A DNA stretch of 64,000 nt, from NCBI GenBank assembly GCA_039182515.1, contig JBCDCE010000002.1:31412-95411 (forward strand). The letters are read 5' to 3'. The notes beneath the pieces were generated by a model that was given only the letters and a program-made list of their open reading frames with translations, had not been told where the DNA came from and searched no databases. The first letter of the stretch is position 1. Every line of letters starts with the position of its first letter. This document shows, piece after piece, positions 60,762 to 64,000 of this stretch. The position numbers were made by a program, and so were the translations under genes. This DNA comes from JBCDCE01 sp039182515. Lineage in GTDB: Bacteria > Pseudomonadota > Alphaproteobacteria > Rhodobacterales > Rhodobacteraceae.

Positions 60762-60880
60762 TCGCCGTCTCGGAAACGCTCCTGTGGAGCGTTTCAGGCG
60801 ATCACAGGCGGAGCCCAGGGAAAGAGCCGAAATAGAAAAGGTCTGGGAGACCTTTTCAGGCGATCACGGGCGGAGCCCCA
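60758..60880 (+). repeat. Two tandem hairpin-tail units with different stems and a shared tail
   Basis: Unit 1 has GAAACGCTCC-TGT-GGAGCGTTTC (60773-60795) followed by AGGCGATCACAGGCGGAG then CCCA. Unit 2 has GAAAAGGTCT-GGG-AGACCTTTTC (60835-60857) followed by AGGCGATCACGGGCGGAG then CCCCA. The stems differ in sequence but both pair over 10 bp with 3-base loops. GTGATCGCC at 60758-60766 also pairs with the unit 1 tail GGCGATCAC (60797), extending the stem across the permease stop codon. Confidence 0.8.
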
Positions 60881-60923
60881 AAAGGGTTCAAGCAGCGGAG
60901 ACTTTGTATCCAAAGGAGCCTAG

Positions 60924-62420
60924 ATGCAGGCGGATTTTTTGGTTGTGGGCGCAGGTTCTGCGGGATCCGTCTTATCTGCAGAGCTGAAGCGAAGAGGGGC
61001 GGGCAAGGTCCTTGTTTTAGAGGCGGGCCGCTCCGAGCGTCATCCTTTAGTGTCAATGCCGTTTGGCCTGGTTTGGCTCTTAGGCGGCGCGCGTGATTGG
61101 GCGTTTCGCTCGAACCCTATGAAGGGATTGAACGGGCGCTCCATTGCTATTCCGCGTGGCCGAATGGTCGGCGGGTCCGGCTCTATCAACTCGATGGTTT
61201 GGTTTCGAGGACGCGCGCAAGATTTCGACGCTTGGCAGCTCAATGGGTGGAGCGGTGCAGAGGTATCTCCTGCCTTTGATGCGGTTGAAGCCAAACTTAG
61301 GCCACAGGTTTTTCCCTCGCCCCATCCGCTCACAGCCCAGTTACAAAGCGTCTTGCGCGCCAATGATCCGCACCCGAACCCTGATGTTGAAAGCGCGGGC
61401 ATCTGTTCTCACAACCTCATTCGGGGGCGTCGCAATTCCGCAGCCACAGCCTTCTTGCGTCCATCAGGTGTAGAGGTACGCACGGGCTGTGAGGTGGATT
61501 GCCTGTTGTGGACCGACGATCGCGCAACGGGCGTGCGCCTTGTCGATGACAGTGAGATCAAGGCTACAAAAGGTGTTGTGCTCTCGGCAGGATCGCTTTT
61601 GTCGCCCGCCATCTTGATGCGCTCTGGCATTGGCCCCAGTGCGGATCTTAATCGCCTTGGCATTGATGTAAGATTGGATGCACCAGAGGTTGGGCAAAAC
61701 CTGCACGATCACCCCGGCATTGGCCTGCATTTCGAGGGCCCGGGAACGGGCTATGGATTAGAGCCGCGTCAATGGGCAAGCTGGGCAATGGCCCCCTTTG
61801 CCTACTTGCTGGGGCGTGGGCGTTTGACCTCTCCCACTGTGGAAGGTGCCATGTTCTTCAACGCGCGCGGTGAAAGCTCAGAGCCGGATGTGCAATCGCA
61901 TTTCATTCCGTTTTATCTCGATCCCAAAGATCGCAAGTACCGCGCCACGTCTGGGTATTTTGCTGACGTTTGCCTATGTCGTCCACGCTCAAGAGGCAGC
62001 CTGACCCTGGCCTCAAAAGACGCCAAAGCCTCGCCTATTATTGACCTCGGGGTTTTTCGGGACGGGCGAGATCTAGAGACAATGGTGCAAGGGGTGCTCC
62101 GGTTGCGGAAGTTACTTGGCACGGCCAGGTTTGGGGAAGGAAAAGCGCATGAGATTGCGCCAGGGGCCGAGATCCAAGCACAGGATTTGGCCAGCTATAT
62201 TCGCCAGAATGCGGGTACGGCCTATCACCCAGTGGGAACGCTCCGCATGGGGGATGACAAAGAGGCCCCTATATCCGCACGCTTGGCGGTTCGTGGCATG
62301 CAAGGCCTTTGGGTCGCGGATGCCTCAGTGATGCCAAAGATCACCTCGGCCAATACCAATGCCCCCTCGATGATGATCGGGTATAAAGGTGCAGATTACA
62401 TCATGGAGGACGCGCAATGA
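60924..62420 (+). CDS. GMC-family FAD-dependent oxidoreductase (alcohol/choline dehydrogenase-like)
   Basis: The 498-residue protein opens FLVVGAGSAGSVLSAELKRR, with the FAD fold, then the GMC signature GRMVGGSGSINSMVWFRGRA and ends with the catalytic His region NAGTAYHPVGTLRMG. GMC enzymes oxidise alcohols, sugars or choline. It follows the sugar-type transporter, so it probably oxidises the imported substrate. The ATG follows AAAGGAG. It overlaps the next gene by 4 bases. Confidence 0.92.
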   Translation: MQADFLVVGAGSAGSVLSAELKRRGAGKVLVLEAGRSERHPLVSMPFGLVWLLGGARDWAFRSNPMKGLNGRSIAIPRGRMVGGSGSINSMVWFRGRAQDFDAWQLNGWSGAEVSPAFDAVEAKLRPQVFPSPHPLTAQLQSVLRANDPHPNPDVESAGICSHNLIRGRRNSAATAFLRPSGVEVRTGCEVDCLLWTDDRATGVRLVDDSEIKATKGVVLSAGSLLSPAILMRSGIGPSADLNRLGIDVRLDAPEVGQNLHDHPGIGLHFEGPGTGYGLEPRQWASWAMAPFAYLLGRGRLTSPTVEGAMFFNARGESSEPDVQSHFIPFYLDPKDRKYRATSGYFADVCLCRPRSRGSLTLASKDAKASPIIDLGVFRDGRDLETMVQGVLRLRKLLGTARFGEGKAHEIAPGAEIQAQDLASYIRQNAGTAYHPVGTLRMGDDKEAPISARLAVRGMQGLWVADASVMPKITSANTNAPSMMIGYKGADYIMEDAQ

Positions 62421-63388
62421 CCTCTGAACAACAGCTCTATGAGATCTTCAGGCAGAGCGCCAAACAACCTGGTGATTGGGCGCCTGCGTTGCACGCTCTC
62501 TTTGCGCCCCAGGCTGTGATCAATGTTGTCCATCCCTTTAATGCGATGTCCCGAGACGCGTATTTGGAGACCTTTCTGGGCGGGCTGAACGAGAGCTTTC
62601 TTGGTCTATCACGGCGCGATGATATTGTGATGTCAGGTTGCTTTGAGGAGCATTCCTGGATCAGTGTAACAGGCTATTATGCCGGCAGATTTGACGCGCC
62701 CTGGCTTGGTTTGAAGCCAACTCAAGAGCTGGCCTATTTACGATACGGTGAATTCTATCGCTTTGATCAGTCGCAAGTTGTCGAGGCCTATGTCTTTCTC
62801 GACTTACCCGAACTCATGATGGCCACGCATCAATGGCCAATTGCAACTGGGCCAGGGCTTTCGCGCGGTTACACTGGCCTGATACAAGGGCCGGCGAGCC
62901 AAGACGGTCTCATATGGGACCGCGACACCTCGCGCGGAGACGACAGCTCTCAAAGGGTCACTGAGATGCTCAGGGCACTCAACACGCCCGATGAAGCATG
63001 GCGCCCTTTTTGGCATCAGGATATGATGTGGTACGGTCCCGGTGCTTTCGGGTCCTTCAAAGGAATTGAAGCATTTCGCAGCTTTCAAGTGCCTTTTGAA
63101 AGCCAATTTGAAGGGTGGTCGGGAGGCGCTGCAGGAAATGGTTTAACGTCGCATTTCGCGCGCTTTGGGCATGGTGACTATGTGTGCTCTGGCGGCTGGC
63201 CTTAGGTCACCGGGGTGAGTGTGAAACCCTTTTTAGAAACGCAACCCACCCACGAACGGGTGTTTATGCGGGTCTGCGATTGGTGGCGACGTGAGGGGGA
63301 TCTCTTGGTGGAGAATTGGGTTTTCGTCGATGTTCCCCATCTGCTTTTGCAGTTGGGCCGCGATGTTTTGGAAGAGTCGCGATCTTAA
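62417..63388 (+). pseudogene. Tandem SnoaL/NTF2-fold protein, paralogue B, interrupted by an in-frame TAG
   Basis: The frame runs from ATG 62417 to TAG at 63203-63205 (codon 263), giving 262 residues ending CSGGWP. The same frame continues without a further stop to TAA at 63386 and encodes about 60 more residues that match paralogue A at its C-terminus: LVENWVFVDVPHLLLQLGRD against LAENWVSLDLGDFFAQLGRD. Paralogue A has SGWPSM where B has SGGWP, stop, V, so a serine codon (probably TCG) became TAG. With readthrough the length would be 322, close to A's 326. It is translationally coupled to the GMC gene. It is a recent nonsense mutant, a sequencing error or a readthrough gene. Confidence 0.8.
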
Positions 63389-63412
63389 CCTTTTTCTTGG
63401 TAAAAATACTCA
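63389..63412 (+). repeat. Post-stop motif, copy D
   Basis: CCTTTTTCTTGGTAAAAATA then CTCA directly follows the TAA that ends the full-length paralogue B frame, not the internal TAG. Its position supports TAA 63386 as the ancestral end of the gene. Confidence 0.65.
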
Positions 63413-63420
63413 AAAGGAGC

Positions 63421-63465
63421 GGCGGAACGGCGTTCTTTGCGCTTTGCGCAAAAACGCCCCGCCCG
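63421..63465. terminator. Large hairpin between convergent SnoaL-B and DmsC-like genes
   Basis: GGCGTT (63428) pairs with AACGCC (63452), TTTGCGC (63435) with GCGCAAA (63445), and GCGG (63421) with CCGC (63462). It probably ends transcripts from both sides, though no T-run is obvious. Confidence 0.6.
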
Positions 63466-63478
63466 CCGTCCCATCTTG

Positions 63479-64000
63479 TCAGCGCTTGCCGTAGTAGAGT
63501 CCCACGACATGCTCGGCTTCTGCAAAAAAGAGCCATCGTTGTGCCAAAGCAGCTGTGAAATAGGTCAGAACAGCAACCGCGCCAATCAGGTGGCTCGAGG
63601 CGAGAAGCGCAGTAACCAAAGTGATCGTCAGTGCAAAGATGACGATCATTTGAAGCTTTTGCGCGTGTTTGCGCCCGATGGTGTGTACCATTTCTTTTAA
63701 GAGATAGTTTGGACCTGTATGCGGTGGCTCAAAAGCGCGGACAGCACCACGATCCCCAAGACCTGTGGCCGTGGCCAAGTTCGATCCCGCTGATTTAAAC
63801 CGGTCGTCTGCGCTGGCGTAGACGTAACCTTGCAGAAAAACTGTGATCACCGCGAAGACGGCAGACAGCATCATTTGGCCTGCCAGCAACGCCCCGCCGA
63901 TAAGCGAAAACGCCAAAAAAAGTGCCGGTGTTGTGGCGTGGTTCCAGCGTGGTACGGTTTTGAGCTGCGCGTAAATCATCGATGTCGCAAAGACCGTGGC
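63479..64000 (-). CDS. DmsC-like membrane anchor subunit (partial, start beyond window)
   Basis: At least 173 residues of the C-terminal part of a polytopic membrane protein are visible. The stretch MIYAQLKTVPRWNH followed by membrane helices resembles the DmsC/PsrC-type anchor of molybdopterin oxidoreductases such as DMSO reductase. The frame stays open through the window edge (codons ATVFATS before the first visible ATG at 63979), so the true start lies to the right. Such subunits oxidise quinol for the catalytic A and B subunits, expected upstream outside the window. Confidence 0.75.
   Translation of the reverse strand, partial: ATVFATSMIYAQLKTVPRWNHATTPALFLAFSLIGGALLAGQMMLSAVFAVITVFLQGYVYASADDRFKSAGSNLATATGLGDRGAVRAFEPPHTGPNYLLKEMVHTIGRKHAQKLQMIVIFALTITLVTALLASSHLIGAVAVLTYFTAALAQRWLFFAEAEHVVGLYYGKR

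Overview
The window looks like chromosome of a marine Rhodobacteraceae (Roseobacter-group alphaproteobacterium). The reasons are a GC-rich genome with TTG and GTG starts, Rhodobacterales-style genes (membrane-anchored cytochrome c552, ClpS next to an RsmC-like methyltransferase, YejABEF), many ABC uptake systems, an elongator tRNA-Met of alphaproteobacterial type, and short 3'-end repeats. I see no rRNA, CRISPR array, insertion sequence or prophage.

Layout. 1-6.7 kb: NMT1/THI5-type binding protein, CpdB-like nucleotidase, NADH pyrophosphatase nudC, an SRPBCC protein, pheA and a membrane cytochrome c. 6.9-12.7 kb: the yejABEF peptide/microcin-C-type ABC operon. 13-20 kb: a small secreted repeat protein, a SPOR-tailed D,D-carboxypeptidase, clpS, an RsmC-like methylase, an unusual SDR, a lipoprotein, hemF and an unknown membrane-anchored protein. 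20-22.5 kb: hemE and hemC, divergent. 22.7-29.5 kb: FAD-linked oxidase, tRNA-Met, DadA-like oxidase, hybrid histidine kinase with a secreted neighbour, MarR regulator and a nucleotide-sugar epimerase. 29.5-31.9 kb: cydAB (cyanide-insensitive type). 32.1-36.7 kb: a urate-to-ureidoglycolate island (allA, alc, fused PuuE/OHCU decarboxylase, uraH, puuD).

36.9-50.2 kb is a galactoside utilisation cluster. A sugar ABC transporter (binding protein, two permeases, and an ATPase on the opposite strand behind an IclR regulator) is followed by GH36 alpha-galactosidase, an SDR, dgoK, dgoA, an SMP-30 lactonase, GH42 beta-galactosidase and galM. Together they would import galactosides, hydrolyse them and burn galactose by the De Ley-Doudoroff route; the galactonate dehydratase step is not in the window.

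50.4-53.9 kb is a lower-GC accessory patch with a TIR-domain protein, a GDPD phosphodiesterase, a small membrane protein and a GNAT acetyltransferase. 53.9-63.4 kb is a second uptake/catabolic locus of unknown substrate: sugar-type ABC transporter, GMC oxidoreductase, COG3618-type amidohydrolase and three SnoaL/NTF2-fold proteins. Two of these are full-length tandem-domain paralogues, one with an in-frame TAG. The window ends inside a DmsC-like membrane subunit.

The most unusual non-coding content is: (i) three copies of a 98-99 bp palindromic element, each between convergent genes, one lodged inside another repeat; (ii) a short motif placed just after stop codons at four loci; (iii) two tandem hairpin units with different stems but the same tail at 60.76-60.88 kb; and (iv) strong hairpins right after both sugar-binding-protein genes.
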